A stretch of 64,000 nucleotides of DNA, taken from NCBI GenBank assembly GCA_951804985.1, contig OX638130.1, positions 85,655,069 to 85,719,068 on the forward strand. The letters are read 5' to 3'. Source of the DNA: Dryomyza anilis. Taxonomy: Eukaryota > Arthropoda > Insecta > Diptera > Dryomyzidae. The notes below the pieces were generated by a model. That model had not been told where the DNA came from and did no database searches. It saw only the letters and a program-made list of their open reading frames with translations. The translations under genes were made by a program, and so were the position numbers. Of this stretch, positions 43,688 to 55,649 are shown one piece after another (position 1 is the first letter of the stretch; each line of letters opens with the position of its first letter).

Positions 43688-44358
43688 TGTATATATATAA
43701 AACTCTTGGTCCGACTGTCGGTCTGTCTGTCTGTTTGTTCCAGCATCACGTCTAAACCGCTGAACCGATTTAACTGAAATTTTGTAACAGGATACTATGG
43801 AGTCCGGACGGTGTCATAGGCTATATATGGGCGCGGTTGGACAAAGGGGCGTGGTACCTCCCATACAACCTAAACATTCCAAACGACATAACTCAGCACA
43901 AACACAAGCTAAAAAGATGAAACAAAAACTCAAATACAAAAAAAATATATACAAAAGCAACCACACCACATTAAAACTCACCACACTAAAATTCACCACA
44001 ATAAAACTCACCACACTAAAACTCTCCACACTAAAACTTACCACACTAAAACTCACAACAATAAAATTCACCACATTGAAACTCACCACAATAAAATTCA
44101 CCGCACTAAAACTCACCACACTAAAACTTACCACACTAATACTCACCACACCAAAATTAACCTCACCTAAACTCACCACACTGGAACTCACCACATTAAA
44201 ACTCACCACACTAAAATTTCTACTATGAAAAACTACGGGAAAGAATTCAAGCACGGGCCCCTGATATAAATAATAAAAATGTTTTTTATATTAATAAAAT
44301 CGCTCCATATCTTTTAATTCACAAAATCTTGGCACGAGTCGTGCACGGGTCCAGCTAG
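43688..44358 (+). mobile_element. Helitron-like element with ACTCACCACACTAAA array
   Basis: The 5' side TATATATATAAAACTCTTGG, then the TCTGTCTG segment and TCTAAACCGCTGAACCGATT, is shared with the copies ending at 9068 and 10287. The 3' end is complete: GGCACGAGTCGTGC hairpin, then ACGGGTCCAGCTAG and T. Between them lies a 15-bp minisatellite (43965-44225) in place of the CAAAAACA array of the other copies. The start is placed within a few bases. Confidence 0.8.
43965..44225 (+). repeat. 15-bp minisatellite ACTCACCACACTAAA
   Basis: About seventeen units with variants at two positions (CACTAAA/CAATAAA, ACTCACC/ATTCACC). Because 15 is divisible by three, both strands show long open frames (LTTLKLTTLKFTTIK), which I take as an artefact. 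Confidence 0.95.
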
Positions 44359-44699
44359 TTTAAAATAAAACACCACAAATAAAAAAAAACACATATAATG
44401 TTGCATTATATAATTACACTCGTACATACTAATTTAATTGTTATTTTGTTGTTATTTTATAATATTGCTTATGAATTAAATATACATAGAAATAGATACA
44501 TTATCAATCATAGCCAAGTTGATCAGTCCGATAATATGTAAAACAATCGACTCGACAATAACAATAATTAAAATATATCGTAAATACTAAAAATATATAT
44601 TTAAAAATTCAACCAATTATTTTAGTGTAAGATTAACTATTACAACTATGGGCCATAGCCTAAGAGAGCGTACAAAATATAAATCTAGGCGAATACTTA

Positions 44700-45140
44700 G
44701 AGCGCAACAAAAAAAAAAAACATATTAATGAATTTATTCATTAAAGACTCAATTAACAAATACAACATATTCATTACTCGTGAATTGTTAATCATAAAGA
44801 TGAATTGTTTATCATCAAGTTAAATTGTTCATCATAAAGGTGAATTGTTAATCATAAAGATGAATTGTTCATCATATGTAGATGCATCGTTCATCATAAA
44901 TCATTCAAGATATTTATAAAGAAATGTACAAACATTACAAATTGTAAATTAACATTTTAAACGATCTAGTTCATTAAAGACTCAATTAACAAATACAATA
45001 TATTTATTAAATATTCATGAAAGTGATGAATGCTTCATCAAAAGATTAATCGTTCATAATATAGACGAATTGTTCGTCATATAGATGTGTCATTCATCAT
45101 ATAGATGCATCATTCATCATACAGATAAATCATTCAAGTT
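44700..45140 (+). repeat. array of ATTGTTCATCATAAAGATGA-like units
   Basis: Imperfect units of about 20 bp, TGAATTGTT(A/C)ATCATAAAGA and CATTCATCATATAGATG, are repeated with two copies of a longer block (TTCATTAAAGACTCAATTAA at 44740 and 44970). It is related in motif to the element at 3594-4489. Confidence 0.65.
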
Positions 45141-46755
45141 ATTAATAAAAAGAAATATAATATAATATTATATTATATACTATACTATAAATACTACATC
45201 CATAATTTTTTCTCTGAACTAAACAGTAAATCTTATTGGCTTTTAAAAAATAAATTCATTAACATGCTAACGTTTTTTGTTTTCTTTTTTTGTTCGTTGT
45301 ACAAAGTGCTATAGCCTCCTGATGCCTTGCCGTACGTGTAAAAGTCAAATTATTACAAGTATTTCATTTAACTACACACACAATTAAGTACTTTTTATAA
45401 GTTATTTATTAGTTAATATTACAAAATAAAAGTAAAAACAAAAAAAAGTATATATTAAGGCACATTAAAACTTATTTGACATGCTCATTTACATTAGTTC
45501 CACAATATAGGCCACAATGACTTATATTCAATATTTTAAAATCTATTTTTTATTAAATTAAAATAAAAATACTTAAGTAACAGACGTTTGTTTGTTCGTT
45601 TTTAATAATTTTCACATTTTTTTTCATTATATAAATATTTTATTCGAATTGACGACATGGTTTTTTGTTAAAACAGCATACTTGGAAGTAGTAGTTCGAG
45701 ATGATTTTGGTCTTTTTTTTTGTATATTGGAAGACGATTACTAAAACAATTATTTTAAAATAAGTTACAAGTTCCCTTCTCCCTCTTGTGTTTTGTGCAA
45801 ATTCTAGCTGAATATAGTGACAAGTATATGTAGTATATGTATGTTTTAAAATTCTACTAATAATATGGAAAATAATCGTTAATAATAGTGATGAATTTAT
45901 GCATTAAAACTAAATTAACTAACAAATACATTAAAATATTTTTATAGACACATTATTAATTTGACTATGTTTTAATTTGATTTATATTTTAGTTTTAATA
46001 AACAAATGAAAATATATATATTTTGTAATAAAACTTATAGGCTCGCAAAATACCCTATAAACCATTTAATGCTAAATGCCCAACTATACTACGCTTTAGC
46101 AAACGAAAATGTCATAAAATAAAATAATAAAATTCCTTACGAAATGAGATAATCAGATCGCTCATTGCTCAAGTAAATTCACAATTTTACTTTGTTTCCG
46201 ATAAATTTACTTAAGCATAATATAGTTACAGCTAAATTGTTAAAGTGTATAAAAATATATATTAAACTCAAAATATTTTATAAATGAATTAACTTTCTAA
46301 TCATATATTGCCTGTTGACAACGATATCGTGTACAATTCGTTTCAAAATCGGTTGAATATCGTGTGTGCTGTCACTGGAATTTGTGACATTTTTTAACCA
46401 TTTCGTTTTACGTTATAAGACAAAATGTAAATGAAGTTAGTTGGCGAAAACAAAATAAAGAATAAACGTTACATTCAATAAGCAAATGTTTTAGCAATTT
46501 TAGGCCAAGGCTGGACTGGAATAATCATTAAAATGTAAGAGTTTTTAGAATTAAAAAAATTCTGAACAAAAAAATTGTGTTTTCGAAATTTTCTATATTG
46601 ATTCGAATCGTTTGTAATATCGCATTCAAATTTGAAGGTATAGCCCAATTTTCAATTTCTCATAATATTGCTCCTTTGATATTTTAATATTCAAACAAAT
46701 GATATGAATGAACAACTTTTTTTATTGGCATTAGAAGAGAAAATCTTGCGCTACA
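45141..46755. other. AT-rich DNA, nothing recognised
   Basis: No exon, repeat ends or RNA gene was recognised. Confidence 0.4.
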
Positions 46756-46757
46756 AT

Positions 46758-47925
46758 CAGTGATGCCAACTGGAGGGGGAATTCCTCAATTTGTGGGGAA
46801 TTTTAGTCTTAGTGGGTAATCGGGAAATGGTCCTCTTTTGGCGGGGAATTTCAAATTAGGATCTGTAACATTTTCTTCATTTTTAATAATTGGATTATAG
46901 AGGCATATTCCAACTTTTGATCGAATTTCATCAGAAAATTTTGAAACAAACAAATTTTTTACTTTTAGATTCGATATCTTAGTACAATAAATAATTTTTT
47001 TCAAAATCGTTTGTTTAAATTTTTAGGTAAAATCCGATTCGATCGAAAACTGGAGCATACCTCTATATTCCAATCATTTGAAAGATCATAATTTGGCTTC
47101 TAATAAACACAATCTATTAAATACGATTTCTAGATCTAGATAAATTCCTTTAACATTTTTTGAATGTATCTGATGTTATGTTTTTAAATAAAGGATAAGT
47201 TTTTACTTAATGTAAGGTATGCAAATTTTACATACCCCTTAATAGTGGAAAAATATTGTTTTCAGTATTTTAAAGATTGCGATTATTGGGAATTTAAAAT
47301 TTCGAAACTAAAAATATCAATGACAAAAATGTAGTAAAAAAAATGATCAAAATTTTAAAAAAATAATCGAAAATAATATATATTTACAATTGCACATTTG
47401 TTTATATAGGTTCTTAAATGGTTAAATTTATTTTCGAGATTGTTTGCTCTTATTCAAAATATTTTTATCTGCATAAATTTCCCATTTTCAGTACTATTTT
47501 AAACGATGTTTAATATAATTAATATGTTTAATATGATCCATTTTTCAGTCACATTATAGTCAATATTTCACATATAATCAAAAAAATACGGACATTTTGA
47601 TTTGGAACTATAGACTTTTGAAATATGTATTTAGGCTTAGTTTAAACTTTCATTGAAAAACTGGACCTTAATTTATAAATATAGCACCACTTTGTAATAT
47701 CGAATATTGTTTTCCAATTTATAATAGCTGATAAATGTCATTCGAAAATTAGAGAAATCAAGAAAAAAATGATATTAAATGAATTACATATTGCGTAATA
47801 TTTGTTAAATGGATTATTTCGATTTTTATTAAAAATGTTGTAAAAACACTATTTATTCTCAGTGTATTTAAATTATAATTGTGCGGGGAAATTGGAAATC
47901 GGGAAAATATGGGTTGGCATCACTC
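46758..47925. mobile_element. 1.17-kb hAT-type non-autonomous element
   Basis: The ends CAGTGATGCCAACT and, in reverse complement, GAGTGATGCCAACC are flanked by a perfect 8-bp duplication GCTACAAT (46750-46757 and 47926-47933). Subterminal GGGGAATT/CGGGAAA blocks are present at both ends. The only open frame (46786-47004, minus) is made of subterminal repeats, so no transposase is present. Confidence 0.9.
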
Positions 47926-48512
47926 GCTACAATACAAAAATGTTATTTATTAACGAACAACATTTCATTTGCAAGATATAGGCAAAAAAAGAAATACTTA
48001 AAAAAACACAAATTTTATAATAACGAAAAAAGCTTATGCTTGGTTGAAAAAGGATTGCTATGAAGTTTCGTAAAACGTCAAGCAGTTTCGTTAAAATGAG
48101 TCATAAGAAACTAAATTACAACGCTTGATTTAAAAGTTATCGATATTTTATTTAAAAAATCCAACAATTCTTTTATATAATTTCTAAATTTGTATTTAAA
48201 TAAATTTCGTCTTTTTTAATTAAGATTTTATTATATTTTAACCAGAGAACACTTATTTATTTTCTTGGTTTTAAAGTATATACGAGGCGCTGCACAAAAA
48301 TGCAATTATTTTCAACATTTTTTGTCATTTGATAACACTACACAACAAAATGAGTAAAAAGTTTGCGCAGTAAATGGAAAATGACCCGCCGAATTCAAAT
48401 TTATGAATTTAATAAAAAACTATGGATAGGTTTACATGCTATCGGCCAATAACTTGTTTACCGAGCTCTTAAAAAGGTTGTAACATATATTTGGAAATAT
48501 TTCGCGTTTTAA

Positions 48513-48914
48513 TTAGCGTATTCAATGTTCGTCGTATTTTAGTGTGGTATTCGTACCATGTAGTATATAGTCAATTTCTTGTTGCATCCCTTATAAAAGT
48601 GAAATACCACAAGTGTTGTATTTACGAGTAGCCCTGAGACATGTTTTTTGGTGTCGTAATTTTTGAAAGGAAGAAAAATTGTAAAATTGAGTATTAAAAG
48701 TGCACATAAAATGCTAATTTATATGTAATTTTTTCAATTTTTATTTTCAATATTTATGATATTTTGAAAAAAAAAATCCCTTATTTATAAGAATCAGCTG
48801 CATTTATTTGACGAAATATTTGAACAAGCAGAAAAGTGGTACTCACAGTTTAATTGCCGTACTGTCGTATTCATACAATGTCGTACCAATACCATGAAAC
48901 TGTAAATACGCTAA
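48513..48914. mobile_element. TTAGCGTATTCA MITE, copy 2 (inverted)
   Basis: It is the reverse complement of 20952-21367 with moderate divergence. The left end is TTAGCGTATTCAATGTTCGT and the right end is ATGAAACTGTAAATACGCTAA-like. Confidence 0.9.
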
Positions 48915-51230
48915 ATATGATCAAGTCTTATAGCAAACAAAAGGGAATTCAACATCCAATATATATTTCTCGCATTATTTTGAAATTGGTTCACTGGTTT
49001 AAGAAAATTCGATAGGAGAACTCAAAAAAACTAATTTTATTCGACAAAAATTTAAATTAAAAATGCATTTCAAATATTTGAAAAATTGTAAAAGTTTGTA
49101 ATATTCCAAAATTAGCCTGAACCTTTTCAAAGAAAACGGCGTAAAAATAAAATTAATACATTTTGAGGATAGAAAGAATCATTTGAAAGCTTTAGAATTG
49201 AGTGTAAAATAGAATATTCCAAAAGAAATTGAATATAAAATATTATATGATTTTCTTATACCATTTGAATTTTTTTATATTTCAATATTAATGAAAATTC
49301 CTTAGCGTAAGAATAATAAAAAAATGTAAAATGCACTAAGTACTCCGTGTCATAAACAGTTTATTTCAGTATTTGAATATTTATTGCACATCATCATAGA
49401 CCTCTTCACTGCAGTTTTGTTTGTGTTTTGTTTTGACAGTACTTGGTGCTTTTGATTTTCAGGCATAAAGTTGACGACAGTAAATGTTTTGAAACAAAGT
49501 GTATGTCTTGAACTCAGTTTCAAATGCACTTCTGCAGATGTCTAATCAGCATGACTTTCCTAGTCGATTTAGACATGACCGTCTGTCTGCCCGCCTACAT
49601 ACGATATCGTGAAAAATATTATTCCGAATACAATTAAATTTATTTTGAATATATTTTAGTATAAAATGAATTCTAAGTTCGATATTTAGTTAAATTGGTC
49701 AACGTACTCAACTACATCCCATACAAAATATGAGTTTTCTTTTTAGGATCCCATATCTCGTAAGGTATTCAAGATAAAGTTATAAAATTTAAAATTAATT
49801 ATAAACAAAAATCTTTTAATACGTGCTCAAAAATGGGCGTGATTTTTCTTTTTATTTTTATGCATATTTATATCGCCCTCAATTATAATGAAATGTTCAG
49901 CATATATTTTTGTCAATGATAGCACAATTTCTTTGAAAGAGTATGGACTAATTGAAATATTACAAACTGTGTTACTTTCTCGATTATTTCCAATTTTTTA
50001 TATAAATTTTTTATTTAAATTTTGGTTAATAAAAATACGTTTTTGAAGTTTTCCTATCGAGTTCACGGAAACTAGTAAATGTTGTGCGAAAAGTTAATTG
50101 GATGTTTAATTACCTTTAATTTGATATAACATTTGATTATATGAGTTATTTAGAACGCGAGATATTTACAAATATATGTGACCACCTTTTTGAAAGCGCG
50201 GTATAAATGTTATTGGCTTATATCTTGTAAACTTATACAAAGAAATATTTTTAAACCATATTTTCGTAATCAGGGAGTAATTTTACATAATACAAAAATA
50301 GACTTTCTACCGAATTTCGTATATTCAAAATTTTGTATTATATGCAAGGTTTGCTAAACTCGTAAAAATAATGTAATTTTTTTTACCTATTATTGGAATA
50401 TTAGAAATAACAAATGAGCAATATTATGAGATTAAAAATAAACTACATCTCAAAAAGAAGTAAATTTTATAAAACTGCTGCCATTTTTGTATCCAACAAA
50501 AATTTAACCGCACAAAAAGGCAATCGTTTCCAATTGTTTGTAGGATAAGTTATGCGCTATTCCTTGTAGAAATTATTTTAGGGCCACGATGAGAATTTGC
50601 CCCTTATCATATCCCGGCAACATGATCAGTTCATGATCCTGTCTACAATAAATTTTTACAGGAATTATAATAAATGATTTAATTATTAAGATTTAAATTA
50701 ATGTTGAATAAAATCTACCGTCGTAATTTTATCATGTATACAAATTAAAGTGCATTTTAATTCGAAATGTATGCGAACGGCAAAATTTCGTGGGACGTTA
50801 TATTTATCAAAAGAATGAGTTTTGTAGTTTATTATAATGCTGCGTTTTACTTTTTATACATAGAACAAACTGACACGTTTCGTTTTTCATTGTGGAAGAC
50901 ACTTTTCGAGGAAGACACTTGAAAATGAAAGTGTTTTATTGTATATATTCTAGTGAAATGAAACGTGCTAGTGTTCTTGTAAAACTATTCGAAAGTACTA
51001 GACTTTGAAACAGCGATTTTAATACCAATTATTTTAATAAATATATATATAAAAAAACTTGATGTCTATCAATATTACAAATGGATACATTTCCATTTGC
51101 TAAATAAGTCTAGGCCTTGGTGTATGAAATTCAAACATGCTAGTGTTCGCTAATAAATCTACAAAAATGTAAATTATGTCTCTTAACAATGAGCCAAACT
51201 TTTGAATTTCATTTGGACAAACTATCAAAT
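48915..51230. other. AT-rich DNA with one degenerate repeat trace
   Basis: Positions 49545-49600 (AATCAGCATGACTTTCCTAG, TCGATTTAGACATGACCGTC) are an eroded piece of the ATACCCTAC repeat. Nothing else was recognised. Confidence 0.4.
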
Positions 51231-51238
51231 TGTTATAA

Positions 51239-52533
51239 CCCAAGTAACAATTCCTACCAGTTTCCTACCAGTATCTAGCCAGTATAACTATTCACTTGTC
51301 TAGTTTCTGGCAAGTAAACTTACCAGTTACTCGCAAGCGATGTCACGCACTTTCGTACCAGAAACTAGCCAGTAAAACTCTTCGGTTTCTGGGCGGTAAT
51401 CTAGCCAGTAACTGGTCAAATACTGGTCAAAAACTGGCCAACAACTGGCCAAAAACTTGCCAAAAACTGGCCAAAAACTGGCCAAAAACTTGCCAAAAAC
51501 TGGCCAAAAACTTGCAAGAAACTGGCCAATAACTATCAAGAAACTCGACATGTAAAAAGTAAATAAAATAATGTCAAAAATAAATTTTATTTTTTTAATT
51601 TACAATGGTCAATAACAGACCAATAGTACAGGACTTGGCGATTTCCGATTGTCCGACATCTCCACTTCGATGATCTGCGGCAAAAAAACATGTTTTAAGA
51701 TTGCAAAAAAAAAAAAGAAAAAATGAACCTTAGAAGATTTTGCAGCAACTCACAGAAGAGATTTAAATTGTTTTGTTTGATCTTTTCTTTTGTCACATAA
51801 GACATACAAAAAATTGTTGCTTCATACTTCATATTCAATATTTATTAGCAAAGTAAGTGCACGTCACCCTTACAAGTAACTCACCAGTATTGACTAGTTT
51901 TACTGGCAGGGATCTACTCTTCAAATCCCTACCAGTATCCGACAAGTTTTTGACCAGTTGTACTGGTGGGAGACCAGTTTTTGGCCAGTTTTTGAAAAGT
52001 TTTACTGGTAGGGACTACTCTTCAAATCCCTACCAGTAACCGACCAGTTTTTGACTAGTTTTACTGGTAGGAGACCAGTTTTTGGCCAGTTTTTGACAAG
52101 TTTTACTGGTAGGGATTACTCTTCAAATCCCTACCAGTCACTGACCAGTTTTTGACTAGTTTCACTGGTAGGAGACCAGGTTTTGGCCAGTTTTTGACAA
52201 GTTTTACTGGTAGGGACTACTCTTCAAATCCCTACCAGTAACCGACCAGTTTTTGACTAGTTTTACTGGTAGGAGACCGGTTTTTGGCCAGTTTTCGACA
52301 AGTTTTACTGGTAGGGATTACTCTTCAAATCAATACCAGTAACTGACCAGTTTTTGACTAGTTTCACTGGTAGGAGACCAGTTTTTGACAAGTTTTACTG
52401 GTAGGGATTACTCTTCAAATCCCTACCAGTAACCTACCAGTTTTTGACTAGTTTTTACTGGCGAGTATATACTCTTCAAAATCCTACCAGAAACTTAGCA
52501 GTATTTAAGCTGCCTAGTAAATTGTTGCTCGGG
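51239..52533. mobile_element. CCCAAGTAACAATT-ended element made of ACTGG/CCAGT arrays
   Basis: The left end CCCAAGTAACAATT and the right end, in reverse complement CCCGAGCAACAATT, are inverted. The left part (51260-51545) is an array of about 13-bp CTGGCCAAAAACT units. After a 300-bp spacer with a short A-rich tract (51700-51725), the right part (51870-52500) is a tandem array of about 115-130 bp units (CCAGTTTTTGACTAGTTTTA, CTGGTAGGGATTACTCTTCA). No transposase frame is seen. Confidence 0.75.
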
Positions 52534-52650
52534 AATATATTCTATTGCAAATTTTCAAACGTGCTAGTTTTGTACGTACAAGAAAAATTGACACAATATT
52601 TCTACAAACAAATTAATGCTACAAAATGTTTGATATAAATCAAATATTAA

Positions 52651-52672
52651 GAATGGATGGATGGATGGATGT
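52651..52672 (+). repeat. (GGAT)n microsatellite
   Basis: The short run AATGGATGGATGGATGGATG lies 230 bp beyond the end of the exon at 52906-53608. Confidence 0.9.
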
Positions 52673-52905
52673 TAAAATATGTTTACGTAATAGCTTTCGT
52701 TAGTTCATTCGGTATTTTCATCTTCGTTGTTATGGATGATGCCGTTGATGATATTGACGTTGTAGATGATGATGTCGATGCCGCCGTCGTCATCAACATA
52801 GTCTCCAATTTGACTGCGTCTGTTGTGGACTGCTGTTGAAAACTATGCCGCGAGAGTAACAGCCGATTGAGCAAACAGTCCGCGCTATGCGAACATTGCA
52901 GCAAA

Positions 52906-53608
52906 TTATTTGCTTTTGCTGTTGCTGCGACTGGAGCTAGATTCGGATTTTTTGCCACCGAATGGAAAACGCAATTTACGACGTCTTTTCTTGAGTTCGA
53001 TGCCGCACTCGGAGCTGGCGGCGCTGTCTGTTGTTGCTGTTGGTTGGCTGCGTAGGAGCTGCAGCTGTTGATCCATTTCGGTATCACGGTGTGACGACGC
53101 AGCAGCGGACGCAGATGAGGCGGCGGTGGTTTTTTCACCATGTGACAGGCTGTTGTAGGCTGTAATGTAATGGTGGGGTTGGAGTAGTTGCTGTTGTTGT
53201 TGCTGAGTATGTTGCTGACTTTGATCTCGCTGTTCGTGGTGGTGATGATGTTGCTGCTGCTGTTGTCGGTTATGATCTGTTGCTGTTGCTGTGAGTTGAT
53301 CAAGTGAAAACCCGCTGCTGAGAGTTTGTTGCCGATAGCCGATGCACGTTTCGTTGCTGTTGCCGCCGTTGCCTGCTGATGTTGGTGCTGATTGGACGGA
53401 TGATGATGTTGAGGATGTGGACTGTTGGCTTGCACTGCTGTGCTGTTTAACCATTTTGCCAATGCCACCTCTTTTGATGCCAGCTGTCGCTGCAGCAGCA
53501 GCTGTTGCAGCGTTGAGCTGTTGGTGGCCAAGGTAGTTGATGCTGTTGCTGTGCTTGCCGTAGATTTCCATTGGTACCAAGTCTGTGCTTTGGGATCGGC
53601 ACATTTCG
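52906..53608 (-). CDS. Q/H/S-rich exon with basic C-terminus
   Basis: The minus-strand acceptor is cgataaacag before 53608. Joined in phase to the exon at 57205 it reads SEMCRSQSTDLVPMEIYGKH, then an Ala run, Ser/Gln-rich stretches, QQQQQHHHHHEQR, and ends ELKKRRRKLRFPFGGKKSES...SKSK and a stop at 52908-52906. The strand and low-complexity style suit the PH-domain gene, but no donor phase links it to the PH exon, so it may end an alternative isoform or another gene. A second long frame overlaps it (see findings). Confidence 0.55.
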
Positions 53609-53694
53609 CTGTTTATCGAGATATAGATGAAAAAAATAGAAAAATAAGAAACAAAAATGCATTAAAAAATGATGGTCCATGCAGCTAAAGCGAG

Positions 53695-54408
53695 GTACAC
53701 AGAAAAAATATTGTGTTAAAATACAAAAATGTTTTTTTTTTGTTTAAATTTTAAATTGATTTCTAATAATATTGTCTCCCAAACAATTTAGTTTTTATTG
53801 ATTTCTAATTAAAACTAGAACTTTTAACAAATATATTAAAAATTTGTAAATATAGCAAAAAATATTTGTTAAATAAATAAATATTTTAAAATTTATTTAA
53901 TAAATGTTTATTCATTAATGGCATATATTTATAGAAGCAAAAGGCAACTCATTATTGTTTGAAATAGCAATATTCTTTTTTTTTATTTCATTAAATATTT
54001 AAATATCTAAATAAATAAATTTCAATATTAAAAATAATCGACGTAAATATAGCAACAGATATTAATTGCATTCATTTATCAATCCAACAATGAAATTCAC
54101 TAATTTAATGAAAACATTTGCTATTCTTCGTTAAATCCGCAATTCCGTTTGCTAATATGAATATTTGTAGGCCAATGCAGCAAATTAATTAGTCGGCACA
54201 ATTTCAACAATTATATTTGCTAAAACTGCGCCGACTAAATTATTTGCTGCATTTGACGTACAAATATTCATATTAGGGAACGCAATTGCTTATATAATTA
54301 AGAATACCAAATGTTTTCATTTAATTAGTAAATTTAATTGCTGGATTGATTAATGAATGCAATTAATATCGGTTGCTCTATTTATGTCGGTTACTTTTTT
54401 CTGTGTAC
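53695..54408. mobile_element. GTACACAGAAAAAA-ended element containing a 360-bp palindrome
   Basis: GTACACAGAAAAAA at 53695 and TTTTTTCTGTGTAC at 54395-54408 are perfect inverted ends. The left part (53710-54000) is AT-rich. The right part is a large fold-back (separate entry). Confidence 0.75.
54034..54393. repeat. large palindrome with ~180-bp arms
   Basis: The left arm (ATAATCGACGTAAATATAGC, GATATTAATTGCATTCATTT, GAAAACATTTG, TAGTCGGC) is mirrored around about 54213 by GCCGACTA, CAAATGTTTTCATTTAATTA, AATGAATGCAATTAATATCG and TATGTCGGTTA. Similarity between the arms is roughly 85-90% by eye. Confidence 0.88.
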
Positions 54409-54419
54409 TCATGTTTTAG

Positions 54420-55000
54420 ATAGTTCAATTATCTTTCTAATGATGTATCCTTATTAAAAATGTACGTAAAGTGAAAATTTACTAAAACAAAATTAAAAAT
54501 TTGTAATTGATTTTCTCAAAGTATAGTTATGGTTCACTTATTACTTTGATTTGGTGGTTTAAATAAAAAAAAAAACGAAATAATCGAGAAATAATTTTGA
54601 ACATCTATTAAAATTATAATCATTATCATATTACTTCACATAACATATTTTCTAATATCAAGGACCCAATTCTCGAGTTCATTTGAGATATTTTCAAGCG
54701 ACAATTACGAAAATACTCTTCTGATTCACGCACAAAATGTAAATAAGTTATTCTGGAGTTCGATGAGATTTTTAAAAATCGACAATTGTCTCACGAAAAT
54801 GTCGATTTCGAAACGAATGCTTTTTCCTGGTGAAAAGTATTTCGAATGAAACAAAGTCGAACGAAATTATAATAAATGAGAATTCTCGCATGAACTCGAG
54901 ATTTATGTACCAATTATCCGTAGGGCAGGGTTCATATTTTATTTTTTTGTGATAAAGTTTGCATCTGCAGCATGTCAAAATCGAGCGATAAATTGCGATA
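54420..55000. other. AT-rich DNA, nothing recognised
   Basis: No structure was seen. Confidence 0.4.
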
Positions 55001-55137
55001 TAAGTACCAAAAATTTAATGTTTGCAAAATCTCGACGTGGTGGGCAATCAGGAGACCGAAATCTATCAGAAATGATAAGTTTCAGTTCGGTAGAAAATCC
55101 TTGTAGAACAGTGTAATTAGATTCGCCACTGTTTAAT

Positions 55138-55645
55138 ATGTCTGCAGCATTTAAATCACTGCTTGAAGCCCTGAACAACGTCTGGAAACCATTACAGATT
55201 AAACGTAGGACCAAAATACGTATATTCAACTCAAATGTAAAATCTGTATTGCTTTATGGGTGCGAAACATGGAATACATCTGCAAGAGCCATTGGCAGAA
55301 TCCAGGCATTCGTAAACAGATATCTCAGGAGAATATTGGGAATCCATTGGCCAAACATAATCTCAAACCAGGTGCAATCAAAAGCCAATGGATAATGAAA
55401 TTAAAAGCAGAAGTGGCAATGGAAGCTCATACATTGAGGAAGCCTCAAGGAACTATCGCCAAAGAAACCTTTGAATGGAACCCACAGGGTAGCTGACGCA
55501 TGGGCAGACCCGCTCAAACATGGAAACGACAAGTTCAAGACGAACTAAAGAAGGCGCATATAACGTGGAATGAAATAAAATTGTTAGCATTAAGAAGGAG
55601 TGATTGGACATTTTTTGTTGTGGCCCTATGTTCCACCTAGGCACT
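55138..55645 (+). pseudogene. non-LTR retrotransposon 3' coding remnant (RTE/BovB-like type)
   Basis: Plus-strand fragments are SLLEALNNVWKPLQIKRRTK, then IRIFNSNVKSVLLYGCETWN and RIQAFVNRYLRRILGIHWPN. They are followed in shifted frames by RMGRPAQTWKRQVQDELKKA and WTFFVVALCST. The L-Y-G-C-E-T-W and R-R-I-L-x-I-x-W-P motifs mark the connection domain after reverse transcriptase in LINEs. Stops and frameshifts make it inactive. It belongs to a different LINE type from the one at 14900-16430. Confidence 0.82.
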
Positions 55646-55649
55646 AGGC

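Noticed and set aside
43797..44254. Open frames of about 145 residues on both strands
   Set aside because: They come from a 15-bp minisatellite whose unit length is a multiple of three.
46786..47004. 72-residue minus-strand frame
   Set aside because: It lies at the subterminal repeats of a hAT element and contains no domain.
51260..52500. CRISPR-like or centromeric satellite
   Set aside because: The arrays are bounded by inverted transposon-type ends, lack unique spacers and are only 1.3 kb.
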